From Psychrobacillus sp044762855 (lineage in GTDB: Bacteria; Bacillota; Bacilli; Bacillales_A; Planococcaceae): a stretch of 64,000 nt of DNA. Positions 8,315-17,315 of this stretch are shown here, in pieces. Position 1 is the stretch's first letter. Every line of letters begins with the position of its first letter. Position numbers and translations under genes: made by a program. The notes under the pieces are model-generated. The model saw only the letters and a program-made list of their open reading frames with translations, was not told the DNA's origin and searched no databases. Location: contig NZ_JBIWFB010000003.1 of NCBI RefSeq assembly GCF_044762855.1, positions 124,001 through 188,000 on the forward strand, given 5' to 3'.

Positions 8315-9643
8315 TTAATTATTAACTGCCTTATTCGTATTTTCGTTTATAACATCATCAAACTCTGTAAAATGATCTGGCTTTACCTTAGCCTTTAATC
8401 TCATCATAACCAAGTATACAATTCCTGAAATGATTAGAGATTGAACAGCAGGTATTCCTATTGGCACCTTATATTGAGTCAAATACCCAACAAAGGCACC
8501 TATTAATAGTGCAAGGGTGGCGATCCAATTCCAGCCGTTTTTGTCCACCCACTTTTTATTTCGGATAAAGAAAAAGTCGGCAAACATCACTCCTGCAATG
8601 GCTGGATAAATGACTCCTAATAAGATCAAGAAATCCATAAAGAAATCTAAAATTCCTGCTAAGGCTAGTATGATTCCAGCGATTGATCCGCCGATAGTTA
8701 GCCAAGCACGCCCTTTCCCAGAATCAATATTAAACATATTGGCTGCTGCAAGGCCTGTTGAATAACTAGCGACAATTTGACTAGTCCAAAGAGCAAGCCA
8801 TAAAATTAAGAAGCCCCAGAAAGGAAACCCTAAATCTTGCATGACAGCAACGATATCAGCATTTCCCACTCCTACAGACATGACCGCACCTGTTAAGAAG
8901 AAAACAAATCCAATTACGATAATTCCGAGCGGTATTAGTGCTTGATCTTTAAACGTTGGTTTCGAATATCTAGTATAATCAGAAGCAATTAACCATTGGG
9001 CAACGTTTGCTCCTAATATAAGACTGACTCCTCCCCAAAAGGTCAAAGAAGGTTCAGGATTCCAAGAAGCGATTTTTTCCCAGCCTGCACCTTTTAACGA
9101 GTAGAAAACACCTGCAAAAATTAATAACAATCCCGCTGGTACCGCCAAGTAATCCGTCCACTTCATGGAATTATAGCCAATAATGGCTGGTAATGAAAAA
9201 AGAATACCTGCAATAGCAGTTAATAGTGCCCATAGCAACCACTGTTCTTTGTAATCCACACCGAGCACAGCTGAAATCGCATTTCCAGCCACAGCTGTAT
9301 TTACAGCAAACCAGCCGATATTTAAGATTACAAGGGCCAAGCCGATTAAGAATCTTGCCTGTAAAGATCCAAAGCTGGTTCTTGCAATAACTGCAGAAGG
9401 CAGACCCGTTTTTGCACCTAGATACCCTTGGAGCGCATTTCCAACCCACTGTATTACAACAAGCCCTATTATTAGAATTAATAATACCTTCGACAATCCA
9501 AAACTTCCTGCCAGTGCCGCTCCTATCATGATGACTGGAACCGAAAACTCCAATCCCCCAAAAATAGTTGCCGGCACAATCCAGTGCTGCCTATCGGATT
9601 CAGGAACTTTTGCCAAAGCCTTATCATCATCCATGGATGCCAT
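8315..9643 (-). CDS. NCS1-family permease (cytosine/purine/hydantoin type)
   Basis: 442 residues from the ATG that follows AGGAGG by nine bases (MASMDDDKALAKVPES). The sequence has the NCS1 arrangement of about 12 membrane helices, with family signatures IFGGLEFSVPVIMIGAALAG in helix 1, LPSAVIARTSFGSLQARFL, ILNIGWFAVNTAVAGNAIS and LIASDYTRYSKP (about 220). NCS1 carriers import nucleobases, hydantoins or related rings with sodium or protons; CodB is the best known. It is the last gene of the block starting with hyuA, so it probably supplies the hydantoinase substrate. The gap to the DUF3830 gene is 81 bp. Substrate specificity cannot be read from sequence. Confidence 0.85.
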   Translation of the reverse strand: MASMDDDKALAKVPESDRQHWIVPATIFGGLEFSVPVIMIGAALAGSFGLSKVLLILIIGLVVIQWVGNALQGYLGAKTGLPSAVIARTSFGSLQARFLIGLALVILNIGWFAVNTAVAGNAISAVLGVDYKEQWLLWALLTAIAGILFSLPAIIGYNSMKWTDYLAVPAGLLLIFAGVFYSLKGAGWEKIASWNPEPSLTFWGGVSLILGANVAQWLIASDYTRYSKPTFKDQALIPLGIIVIGFVFFLTGAVMSVGVGNADIVAVMQDLGFPFWGFLILWLALWTSQIVASYSTGLAAANMFNIDSGKGRAWLTIGGSIAGIILALAGILDFFMDFLILLGVIYPAIAGVMFADFFFIRNKKWVDKNGWNWIATLALLIGAFVGYLTQYKVPIGIPAVQSLIISGIVYLVMMRLKAKVKPDHFTEFDDVINENTNKAVNN

Positions 9644-9724
9644 ATACCTTTTCCTCCTCATTATTAAATTAAATATGTTTTTTCTAGGTGTATGACTATG
9701 GAGTAATCCTTCTACGTTTCAATT

Positions 9725-10171
9725 CTATTCTTCATGTCTCTCTATAAAAATTTTCTCTTTTCCCTCAAGCCAAATTCTTTCACCAATCTTAAATAGCTTC
9801 TCGAAATCACCATAATCAATTTGAGCGAAAATGTTTACCGGCTCATGTCCTTTGTGACTTCTTGCCATTTCAGCCCCATAATAGATTGCTAGTGCTTGAG
9901 GTAAAGTTCCTTCTTCTTCCCAGTTCCAATCTCTCCAATAGCAAACTTCTCCAATACTTGTATAAATGGTTTGATTTTCTCTAGGTGGCAAATCTGTTTC
10001 TTCATAAGCAAAGTTGAATTCCCTTCCTGACCAACGAGATTGTGTAGCAACAGTTTCAAAAGGTAGTGAATTCCAGACCTTTTCACATGTTAATGGAGCT
10101 TTTTCCACAAGCAATGTAGCATAAACCTCTCCTCCACCTTCGAAGCTGAATTTAATTCTTTCCAAAGTCAA
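9725..10171 (-). CDS. DUF3830 family protein (cyclophilin-like fold)
   Basis: 148 residues from a TTG start with GAGG seven bases before it. The segments KFSFEGGGEVYATLLVEKAP, TCEKVWNSLPF and TQSRWSGREFNF match the DUF3830 family, small proteins predicted to adopt a cyclophilin-like barrel and often encoded beside hydantoinase and nucleobase transport genes. No catalytic function is established for the family. Here it lies between hyuB and the NCS1 permease on the same strand, which supports a role in the same ureide pathway. A hairpin in the 140-bp gap to hyuB may partly separate it from that gene. Confidence 0.75.
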   Translation of the reverse strand: MTLERIKFSFEGGGEVYATLLVEKAPLTCEKVWNSLPFETVATQSRWSGREFNFAYEETDLPPRENQTIYTSIGEVCYWRDWNWEEEGTLPQALAIYYGAEMARSHKGHEPVNIFAQIDYGDFEKLFKIGERIWLEGKEKIFIERHEE

Positions 10172-10232
10172 TGCACATCCTCTTAAAAAATGAATTCACC
10201 GAATAATCAGTATTGTATTATTAAATAACATA

Positions 10233-10271
10233 GGAAGGAATCTCTTTAATATTTTTTAAGAATATCCTTCC
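10233..10271 (-). other. Intergenic hairpin between hyuB and the DUF3830 gene
   Basis: Arms GGAAGGA / TCCTTCC (10233-10239, 10265-10271) continue with imperfect pairing. On the reverse strand it is not followed by a strong T-run, so it may be an mRNA-processing or partial termination hairpin rather than a full terminator. Confidence 0.35.
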
Positions 10272-10312
10272 ACATTGGTGTAATATTACGATTTTAGCAG
10301 TCCGTGATATAC

Positions 10313-11968
10313 TTATTCTGCTGTAACATACTGATTCTTCTTATCAATTTCCTTATCTTTAGCGGATCTTCCAGACGGATCCCCGAAACCACCGCCTCCG
10401 CCAGTCATGACCTTGACAATATCGCCTTTTCGGATCCTTTTGCCATTTACCTTCAGCAAATGTTCCACTTGCCCATCAGAAATGATTTCTACATCGGGCT
10501 TTTGGCCAGGCTGCCCACCAAAAAGTCCCCAAGCTGGAGTCTTTGATCTTTCGAACCATAGGGAAACAGTTGTATCTTCGCTGAGAATCTCGTATTCTCT
10601 CACAACCCCAAGTCCTCCGCGATATTGACCATCACCTCCGGAATTTTCTCTTAGCCCGTATTGATTAATCCTAATCGGATACTTCGATTCAAATACTTCA
10701 ATAGGGAGGTTTTTAAAGTCACCACTTACGTGATTGATCAAAGCAGATTGACCGTCTCCTTTATGGAATGCACCCCATCCACCAGCAGTTGCTTCTACGC
10801 TTAGAAATGATTCACTTGTTTTCTCATCAATCCCCGCAAATGTAACAACCATTGAATCTCCATAATGGGCTCCAGCCGCCTTATCCTTCATTACAGGTGA
10901 AAGCGCTTTAATAATTAAATCAATTAGTAGGCCTAGTGGAGTGAAGTACCAACCGCATGGAGCAGGTTCTACAGCATGGAATATCGTTGCTTTTGGCGCA
11001 ATAACATTCATCGTTCTGAAGTTTCCTCCTGTTACTGGAGAATTTGGACTAATTAAATCTTTAAAAGCTACACGGCAGGCTGAAATGGTCTGTGCATATC
11101 CGCAGTTTGTTTGTCCAAAGCGCTGTTTACTAGAGCCAGTGAGATCAATCGTAATATATTCTCCTTTAACCGTTACCTTAACCTTTACGAGGATTGGCTC
11201 ATCCTTTACCCCATCATTATCAAGATAACCTTCCGCTTCATACTCTCCATCTGGTATATTGCGAATAACACTACGATCCATTTCCTCTGATTGCTTAAAG
11301 ATATCATGGATACAGCGATTAATCCGGTCAATCCCAAAGCGTACAATCAATTCCTTAAACCTTTTCTCCCCTGTTCTGCATGCGGCGATTTGTGCATTAA
11401 GATCTCCTAGTGCAGCTTCACGAAAACGATTGTTAGAAATGATCAGACGAATCACATCTTCAATGGGCTTTCCATTACTATAAATTTTCGTAGGCGGTAT
11501 TCGAATTCCTTCTTGATATATACTTGTAGCATCCATAGGATATCCTGGATCCTTAGAGCCAATATCTAACCAATGGGCACGGTTTGCTGTGAAGCCAACA
11601 AGCTCATCTTCAAAGAAAATCGGAGAGAAAACTGTGACATCATTTAAATGAGTTCCTCCAATATACGAATCATTCAAAATATATACATCGCCGTCTTTAT
11701 ATTTTTCAATTCCACCAATTACATCAGTCGTTACTTTAATACACTCATCAATATTTCCTAGAAAAATAGGCAACCCTGCTGATTGTCCTAACAGCTCTAT
11801 ATCACGGTTAAAAATACAAACACTGCAATCCTTCATTTCATAAATAATAGGAGAAAATGCGCTTCTAGCTAAACTTGCATTCATTTCATCTGCTGCTGAA
11901 ATAAGTGCATTCCTTATAATTTCAGTTGTAATTGGATTTTCTAAGTAAGCTTTCTGTTTAGTGCTCAT
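10313..11968 (-). CDS. hyuB: Hydantoinase B/oxoprolinase family subunit
   Basis: 551 residues, close to the usual family length. The N-terminus NPITTEIIRNALISAADEMN with ARSAFSPIIYEMKDCSVCIF is the characteristic HyuB/OplaB start, and the C-terminal DGQYRGGLGVVREYEI and GGGGGFGDPSGR motifs are also family hallmarks. HyuB pairs with HyuA to form an ATP-dependent amidohydrolase opening five-membered cyclic ureides or lactams (hydantoins, N-methylhydantoin, 5-oxoproline). Its ATG overlaps the hyuA stop by four bases (ATGA), which indicates translational coupling. Substrate prediction is limited: the neighbouring NCS1 permease and the cytosine-deaminase-like genes nearby favour hydantoins or N-methylhydantoin over 5-oxoproline. 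Confidence 0.88.
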   Translation of the reverse strand: MSTKQKAYLENPITTEIIRNALISAADEMNASLARSAFSPIIYEMKDCSVCIFNRDIELLGQSAGLPIFLGNIDECIKVTTDVIGGIEKYKDGDVYILNDSYIGGTHLNDVTVFSPIFFEDELVGFTANRAHWLDIGSKDPGYPMDATSIYQEGIRIPPTKIYSNGKPIEDVIRLIISNNRFREAALGDLNAQIAACRTGEKRFKELIVRFGIDRINRCIHDIFKQSEEMDRSVIRNIPDGEYEAEGYLDNDGVKDEPILVKVKVTVKGEYITIDLTGSSKQRFGQTNCGYAQTISACRVAFKDLISPNSPVTGGNFRTMNVIAPKATIFHAVEPAPCGWYFTPLGLLIDLIIKALSPVMKDKAAGAHYGDSMVVTFAGIDEKTSESFLSVEATAGGWGAFHKGDGQSALINHVSGDFKNLPIEVFESKYPIRINQYGLRENSGGDGQYRGGLGVVREYEILSEDTTVSLWFERSKTPAWGLFGGQPGQKPDVEIISDGQVEHLLKVNGKRIRKGDIVKVMTGGGGGFGDPSGRSAKDKEIDKKNQYVTAE

Positions 11969-14001
11969 ACCAAAACCTCCTGTTCTGCTGTTTTCTTCAA
12001 AATTTCAATATTTTGATATTCATCAATTGAAATATAATGTTTTGGCGGTATAACGAGTGTTGAGTTTTTATCTTCCACTATTGCAGGTCCGCTAAAATAA
12101 TTTCCGTACAACAAATCATCTGTAGAGAAGACATTTGTTTCATCTACAGTATTATTCCATACAACTTTGCGATTAGATGCCGGCATTGCTTGTTGTTCTA
12201 CCCGATTCGTGGATTTTACATATTCTACTTTTTCCAAATCTCCAAAAGCGGTTACACGAAGATTCACAATTTCAATTAACCCTATTGGATTATTATGCCC
12301 ATATATATCTAAGTGGGCTTGATGGAAATCCTTTTCAATTTCCTTAAGATCATTCTTATCGTTTTCAATATTAACCGTATACTCTTGACCTTCATAACGG
12401 ACATCTATACTATTTTGAAATCTAATATCATCTGTTTGAATGTTCTGCTGGTTTAATACTGAAATACTTTCTTGCTTCATTTCTTCATATAAAGACTCTA
12501 CTTCAGCATAATTAACTTGGTTAATGCTTGCGACGTAATTTCGAACCGTATCAAAACGGATATCTGTTTGCAGCATTCCCCATGCAGAAAATGTTCCCGA
12601 AACGCTTGGAACAAACACTTTCTTCATATCTAATAAATCCGCAATTAATACGGCATGCATTGGTCCGGCGCCGCCAAAAGCTACTAGTGTAAAGTCACGA
12701 GGATCAATACCCCGTTTAACGGTCAATGTACGAATCGCATCCGCCATTTTGGCATTAGCAACATCACAGATACCTTCTGCCGTTTCTTGTATCGACAAGC
12801 CAATTTGGTCAGCTACTGATTTCACCGCTAGGATTGCAGCTTGTTTATCCAGCTTGATATCTCCACCTAAGAAGTTATTTTCATCAATACGGCCAAGCAC
12901 TAAGTTAGCATCCGTTACAGTTGGCTGCTTTCCGCCTTTACCATAACAAGCCGGTCCAGGCGAAGAGCCAGCACTTTTCGGACCAACACGCAATCCACCT
13001 GCTTCTACCCAAGCAATCGAACCTCCTCCCGCTCCAATCGTATGGATATTAACCATTGGCGATAGGATAGGAAAGCCTTCCATATTTATTTCTGCTGTAA
13101 TATCTGGTTGCCCATCGATAATCATACTTACATCAAAACTGGTACCACCCATATCTATGCAAATCAGGTTAGGATCACCTGTCAGCTTTGTTAAGTTCAT
13201 TCCTCCGATTGTTCCACCAACCGGACCAGACATAAGCGTCTGCAACGGTAGACGTTTAGCAATTTTTGAAGTCATAACCCCGCCATTAGACTGCATAATA
13301 TAGATATCCTTTTTGAAACCTCTTTTTTCAACTTCTTGTTCCAGAATATTTAAGTATTTTTTTACAATTGGAGCAATGTACGCATTAATAACCGTTGTAC
13401 TAACCCGTTCATATTCCCTCCATTCTCTTGCAATATCACTAGAAAGAGAGACAGGAATATCCAGTTCTTTCTCAATCATCATTCGAATGAGATACTCATG
13501 TTCCGGATTACGGTAAGCATGCATTAAGCACACCGCAACAGCATCATAATTTTTGTCCTTTAGTTCTTCAATGATTTGATGCAAATTTCCCTCATCTAAT
13601 GGTGTTACGACAGAGCCATCAAATGTCACCCGTTCACAAACCTCATAAATATGCTCCCTCTCTACAAGGCTTGCTGGTTTATTAAATTGAATATTGTACA
13701 TTTCAGTCCGATTAGCTCGGCCAATTTCGTAAACATCTCTAAAACCTTTTGTCACAATAAGTGCTACATTTGCTCCCTTTCTTTCCAAGAAAGCATTTAA
13801 ACCAGATGTTGTTCCATGGACAAAGTATTCAATTTCAGATAAATCTATGACATAGTGACCAATAGCTTCTAAAACCCCTTCAGCTAAATTATGTGGAGTT
13901 GTTAATGTTTTTTTCGTGTGATAAACATTTTTTATGCGATCATAGACAACCAAATCAGTAAAAGTACCTCCAATATCCACTCCAAGACGATAACGCGACA
14001 T
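11965..14001 (-). CDS. hyuA: Hydantoinase A/oxoprolinase family subunit
   Basis: 678 residues. The N-terminus MSRYRLGVDIGGTFTDLVVY is the Hydant_A_N ATP-binding motif. NGGVMTSKIAKRLPLQTLMS, VGGTIGG, DMGGTSFDVS (about 285-294) and AFGGAGPMHA are the ASKHA-type ATPase core of this family, followed by a C-terminal region with ENSIDVRYEGQEY-like sequence. The HyuA subunit phosphorylates the ring substrate before hydrolysis with HyuB. GGGAGG precedes the ATG at a normal distance. It is the first catabolic gene of the block, 152 bp downstream of the cupin-XRE regulator on the same strand; that gap has no obvious terminator but is long enough for a separate promoter. Confidence 0.9.
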   Translation of the reverse strand: MSRYRLGVDIGGTFTDLVVYDRIKNVYHTKKTLTTPHNLAEGVLEAIGHYVIDLSEIEYFVHGTTSGLNAFLERKGANVALIVTKGFRDVYEIGRANRTEMYNIQFNKPASLVEREHIYEVCERVTFDGSVVTPLDEGNLHQIIEELKDKNYDAVAVCLMHAYRNPEHEYLIRMMIEKELDIPVSLSSDIAREWREYERVSTTVINAYIAPIVKKYLNILEQEVEKRGFKKDIYIMQSNGGVMTSKIAKRLPLQTLMSGPVGGTIGGMNLTKLTGDPNLICIDMGGTSFDVSMIIDGQPDITAEINMEGFPILSPMVNIHTIGAGGGSIAWVEAGGLRVGPKSAGSSPGPACYGKGGKQPTVTDANLVLGRIDENNFLGGDIKLDKQAAILAVKSVADQIGLSIQETAEGICDVANAKMADAIRTLTVKRGIDPRDFTLVAFGGAGPMHAVLIADLLDMKKVFVPSVSGTFSAWGMLQTDIRFDTVRNYVASINQVNYAEVESLYEEMKQESISVLNQQNIQTDDIRFQNSIDVRYEGQEYTVNIENDKNDLKEIEKDFHQAHLDIYGHNNPIGLIEIVNLRVTAFGDLEKVEYVKSTNRVEQQAMPASNRKVVWNNTVDETNVFSTDDLLYGNYFSGPAIVEDKNSTLVIPPKHYISIDEYQNIEILKKTAEQEVLV

Positions 14002-14153
14002 TTGTATTTCCTCCCTTTCTAGTTCACTTAAGCTCGTATCCTTGTTTTAACAATATGAAATCAAGTTTTCTGAATTGCCTACTGCATAAGTAGTAAAAGG
14101 CTTTAGAATGACGGGGCATTCCTCCTTTCAAAAGTAGTTTCTATTCTACCCAG

Positions 14154-14696
14154 TTAAAAAATAACTGGAGTAATAACGGAAAGTAGAATGGTTTCTTGAT
14201 CTAGCGGATTCTCCCACATATGAGGAAGAGTAGACGGAAAATGGATCGCTTCCCCTTCTCGCAAGTAATACTCACTTTGATCAACAGTAAGTAGTACTGC
14301 TCCTTTTAATACAAAATAAAATTCTTCACCAGGATGCTTAACTAACTCAATATCCTTTTGACGCGGCTGCATAGTTACAAGAAATGGCTCTATTTTTCGA
14401 TCGGCAAAATTATTACTTAACCGTATATAAGTAGAATCGGAACTTTCTATTTTAAATGGCTTTTGATCTTGCTTTTTTACGGCATAATTTAAGCTCTCCG
14501 ATTCCTCAAAAAAATGAATCATTTTTACTCCGAAAGCATCGGCAATTTTTTTTAAAGAGGTAATAGCCAGGGAAGATGTCCCTCTCTCTATTTGCGATAG
14601 AAAACTAACCGACAAGTCTGTTTTTTCACTTAAATCTTTTAAAGTCATTCCTTGTTCAAATCTTAGTTGCTTGATTTTTCTGAAAATTTCTTCCAT
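14154..14696 (-). CDS. XRE-family regulator with C-terminal cupin sensor
   Basis: 180 residues. Residues 1-65 form an HTH_3 domain (RFEQGMTLKDLSEKTDLSVS, FLSQIERGTSSLAITSLKKI). Residues 105-178 form a cupin_2 barrel (HPGEEFYFVLKGAVLLTVDQ, LREGEAIHFPSTLPHMWENP) with histidine and glutamate positions that could bind a metal or small ligand. This architecture is common for local regulators of amino-acid, polyamine or ureide catabolism. The gene stands directly before hyuA on the same strand and probably controls the hydantoin block. AAAGGA lies before its ATG. Confidence 0.85.
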   Translation of the reverse strand: MEEIFRKIKQLRFEQGMTLKDLSEKTDLSVSFLSQIERGTSSLAITSLKKIADAFGVKMIHFFEESESLNYAVKKQDQKPFKIESSDSTYIRLSNNFADRKIEPFLVTMQPRQKDIELVKHPGEEFYFVLKGAVLLTVDQSEYYLREGEAIHFPSTLPHMWENPLDQETILLSVITPVIF

Positions 14697-14881
14697 AACT
14701 GAATTCCTTTCTTCTAATCGAGGAATAATTACTGTGGTACTGTAATTGTTTTTAATTTTACCATAAATTTTTTTGTTGTAAATAAATATTTATAATTTTC
14801 TATATTGTCTAACTCTATTTTGGTTCATCCTATTTTTTTGAGTTGAAAGGTTAAGTTTTTATAAAAATAAAACCAAATAAA

Positions 14882-14912
14882 AAAAACGTACCTGATTAAT
14901 AGATACGTTTTT
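14882..14912 (-). terminator. Terminator of the decayed arsC-like gene
   Basis: Stem AAAAACGTA / TACGTTTTT with a 13-nt loop; on the reverse strand a run of eight T follows. It sits nine bases after the stop of the pseudogene at 14921. Confidence 0.75.
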
Positions 14913-14920
14913 GCTATTTA

Positions 14921-15210
14921 TTAACTCCCAGTTAATGTAAATTCCCGTACATTTTCTTCTTTAGATCCTTCTACCTTTTCAGAATCGCCAAATCACCAGT
15001 GTTCTCCCTTTTTATTCAAATGATCACCGGGCATTTCTCCGCCGCCTCTCCGCATAAAATGACATTCAAATTAGCATTGTTAATAATTTCTGTACCAATA
15101 ATATTCGAGGTTTAACTGGAGATATATAGCCCTGAAAGTACATCCATTGCCAGGCTACTGCTTACGCTGCTATAAATGACTTCATTCCAAGAATCTTACT
15201 TCTCAAAAAG
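14921..15210 (-). pseudogene. arsC: Decayed arsenate reductase (ArsC, low-molecular-weight phosphatase type)
   Basis: On the reverse strand, broken frames spell ordered pieces of a thioredoxin-dependent ArsC: WNEVIYSSVSSS (like WNVYSAG), LAMDVLSGLYISS then a TAA, TSNIIGTEIINNANLNVILC (like QTSDIIDSDILNNADLVVTLC), GEAAEKCPVI, then after a small deletion HLNKKGEHW, a TGA in place of the usual glycine, FGDSEKVEGSKEEN and a C-terminal REFTLTGS (like KEFAETG). At least two nonsense codons (near 15112 and at 14993-14995), one frameshift and an internal deletion before the C-terminus are visible, and the N-terminal CTGNSCRS active site is not recognisable. The native terminator survives. The family match is from memory of Bacillus ArsC, not an alignment. 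Confidence 0.6.
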
Positions 15211-15496
15211 TTGCTCCGAAGTAAGTTTTTGTTCCCTATGTCAGAAACAATCATAAAAATTACAACTGCCACCTTTGTTTAAATTAATATAAATGGTTTC
15301 TATCAAAGAGACAGAATTTAATGGCTATAGAAGCAATGTCAAAATGAATTAGCGAAGAATGAATATCTGATGACGAGTTTTTCGTCACCGAATCGGAAGT
15401 TTAGGAGAATAATAAACTCTATCATCAATTGAAAAAAGAATTTCAAATAAGAAAAACATAGGGAGCTTTTATAGCCCTCATATGTTTTCATTCATA

Positions 15497-15640
15497 TTAT
15501 TTATCTGTTTGTTTTTTTTTCAAATACTCCGCACGTATTTTTTCAAGTTGCTGCTTTTTATCAAATTTAGCAGGCTTGTGTTTTTCATGATACTTAGCCA
15601 CAGCCATCTTACCTTTTGTATCCAATTGATATTTTCCCAC
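15497..15640 (-). CDS. Small basic protein, 47 aa, hypothetical
   Basis: A GTG-started frame (VGKYQLDTKGKMAVAKYHEK...) preceded by AGGTGA five bases upstream; a second in-frame GTG lies three codons earlier. The product is lysine-rich, with a probable long helix (KFDKKQQLEKIRAEYLKKK). It resembles small uncharacterised Bacillales proteins of the form xKYQLDxKGKxxVxKxxEK that I have seen near this size; no function is known to me. The forward-strand frame over the same bases is a shadow. Confidence 0.6.
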   Translation of the reverse strand: MGKYQLDTKGKMAVAKYHEKHKPAKFDKKQQLEKIRAEYLKKKQTDK

Positions 15641-15854
15641 TTTGTTCACCTACTTTTCTTGTCTTTTAAGAAAATCTATTCAACCAATATAATATAGCTA
15701 ATTTTATTGAAGTAAACCTTTTTACTTTGTGTTAACATAGATGTTTCTAACCCGGGGTAGTTGTAGGACGAGGAGCATTTGTCAGGGGATTAACAACTAG
15801 TATTTTAGACTTTTTCAAATTTTATTGGTTAGTCAACACGTATGATAGCATATA

Positions 15855-15903
15855 TAAAAAAGAACACAGAATGCTAAATTATTACATTCTGCGTTCCTTT
15901 TTT
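15855..15903. terminator. Bidirectional terminator
   Basis: Arms with GAACACAGAATG against CATTCTGCGTTC flanked by A- and T-runs. It serves the siderophore-binding gene (reverse strand), whose stop is 52 bp away. The 15641-15854 stretch upstream has no gene. Confidence 0.7.
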
Positions 15904-15954
15904 GTTTTTAGGCTCTTTTCATAAAGTTTGCTGTTTTATGGTACAAACAACAGA

Positions 15955-16860
15955 CTATTTTAAAAATTGTTCTTCAAAATAGTTCAATTGGTAATCTAAA
16001 GTTAAAGAATCGTTAAACAAAAAGGTATTTCCATCCACTTCAATTACATGGTTGTTCTTCACAGCCGGCATTTCTTTATATAGATCCGTATTTTGATAGG
16101 AATTATCTTGGCCATTGTATTTACTAACAATCAAGTAGTCCCCAACATAGTCAGGTAATACTTCAGAGGAAATCATGTAGTATCCTTCTTTGCTTGTCAT
16201 TTCCTTTACTTTTTCAGGCATTTTCATCCCCATCGCTTGATAAAGAACTTCTGTGCCTCTTCCCCAACTATCACCAAGAATACCCATATCTTTATCGTAA
16301 CTTTCCATTACAGTCACCGTTGCATTTTCACCAATTTTTTCTTTAATTTTATTTCCTACAGTATTTGCACGTTTTTTGAAGTCATCAATCCAGTCTTGAG
16401 CTTCTTTTTCTTTGTTTACCGCTTTACCAATTTCTAAATGCTGTGTTAAATAATCTACTTTATTATACGTATAGATAACTGTTGGAGCAATTTTTTTCAA
16501 TTTATCTAGGTTATTATTATCACTCGCTCCAATAATTAAATCTGGTTGTAATTCTATAATTTTCTCTATTTGCTCATCTGAAACAACTGTTACATCTTTT
16601 AATTGATCTTTAAATAATGGACTTTCCATAGACCATTCGTCTACCCCTACGATATTGATGCCAAGTGAGATTAAGTCACCTGCATTACCAGTCAAAACTA
16701 CAACTCTCTCCGGATGAGCAGGTACTTCTATAGGACCATTTTCAGACTGGTATGTAATTGTTTCACTTGCATCCTCTGTTGCCTGGTTCTTTGTACTATC
16801 GCTACAAGCACTAATGATAAGAACACACATTAAAATGAAAGGTATGATTAATTTTTTCAA
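15955..16860 (-). CDS. Iron-siderophore ABC transporter substrate-binding lipoprotein
   Basis: 301 residues from a TTG start with AAAGGAG nine bases before it; upstream ATGs lack a binding site and would bury the signal peptide. The signal peptide (KKLIIPFILMCVLIISAC) ends in a lipobox with the cysteine in SACSDS. The mature protein is a periplasmic-binding-protein-2 (FepB/FeuA/YhfQ-like) fold: HPERVVVLTGNAGDLISLGI, VGVDEW, QIEKIIELQPDLIIGASDN, VMESYDKDMGILGDSWGRG, MISSEVLPDYVGDYLIVSKY. It would hand ferric siderophore to a FecCD-type permease; no permease or ATPase gene is next to it, so this is an orphan binding protein as seen for YhfQ in B. subtilis. A Fur box lies 48 bp upstream. Confidence 0.85.
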   Translation of the reverse strand: MKKLIIPFILMCVLIISACSDSTKNQATEDASETITYQSENGPIEVPAHPERVVVLTGNAGDLISLGINIVGVDEWSMESPLFKDQLKDVTVVSDEQIEKIIELQPDLIIGASDNNNLDKLKKIAPTVIYTYNKVDYLTQHLEIGKAVNKEKEAQDWIDDFKKRANTVGNKIKEKIGENATVTVMESYDKDMGILGDSWGRGTEVLYQAMGMKMPEKVKEMTSKEGYYMISSEVLPDYVGDYLIVSKYNGQDNSYQNTDLYKEMPAVKNNHVIEVDGNTFLFNDSLTLDYQLNYFEEQFLK

Positions 16861-16907
16861 TTTAAGATTCTCCTTTATTTTGATTATCATCTCTACCGCC
16901 TTCAAAT

Positions 16908-16926
16908 GATAATGATAATCATTTCT
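16908..16926. promoter_or_regulatory. Fur box
   Basis: GATAATGATAATCATTTCT matches the 19-bp Fur consensus (GATAATGATWATCATTATC) at nearly all positions. It lies just upstream of the siderophore-binding lipoprotein gene and predicts iron repression. Confidence 0.85.
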
Positions 16927-16932
16927 ATTCAA

Positions 16933-17300
16933 AATATTAGTCTTCTTTTAATTTCTTGTCAATAACTATTTAAGCTAAACTTTCATTTTATCGGTCGTTC
17001 GTTTACAGCATCCGGGATAGAGAACATTTTAGAGAAATTGCTTATTTGACCTGAATGGGGATACAAATGGACCGGGCATGGGCACCAAGAAGAAATACAG
17101 TAAGTAAATTCACTTTTAGGATTGGCTAATATATTAAATCTATTGAATTAGAGGACCTATTAAGTTAGACAATCCAATTAATTGAACAACAGAAGATCGT
17201 TCGTTAAATGACAAGTGTGATACTATGATAAAGATAGCCTTCAACAAACGGGACATTTAGCTAAAGGTAAACTGATTGAGGAATAGAACAAAAAAGGTAA
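16933..17300. other. Intergenic region, nothing recognisable
   Basis: No long frame, hairpin or clear repeat was seen apart from promoter-like AT-rich tracts. It separates two divergently oriented genes. Confidence 0.4.
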
Positions 17301-17315
17301 AGTTAAGGGGGAAGA

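Noticed and set aside
10304..11483. Several forward frames of 73-95 residues
   Set aside because: All are shadows of hyuB on the reverse strand.
15482..15697. 71-residue Phe/Leu-rich forward frame
   Set aside because: It is the complement of the Lys-rich small gene at 15497-15640, which has a proper ribosome binding site and typical composition.
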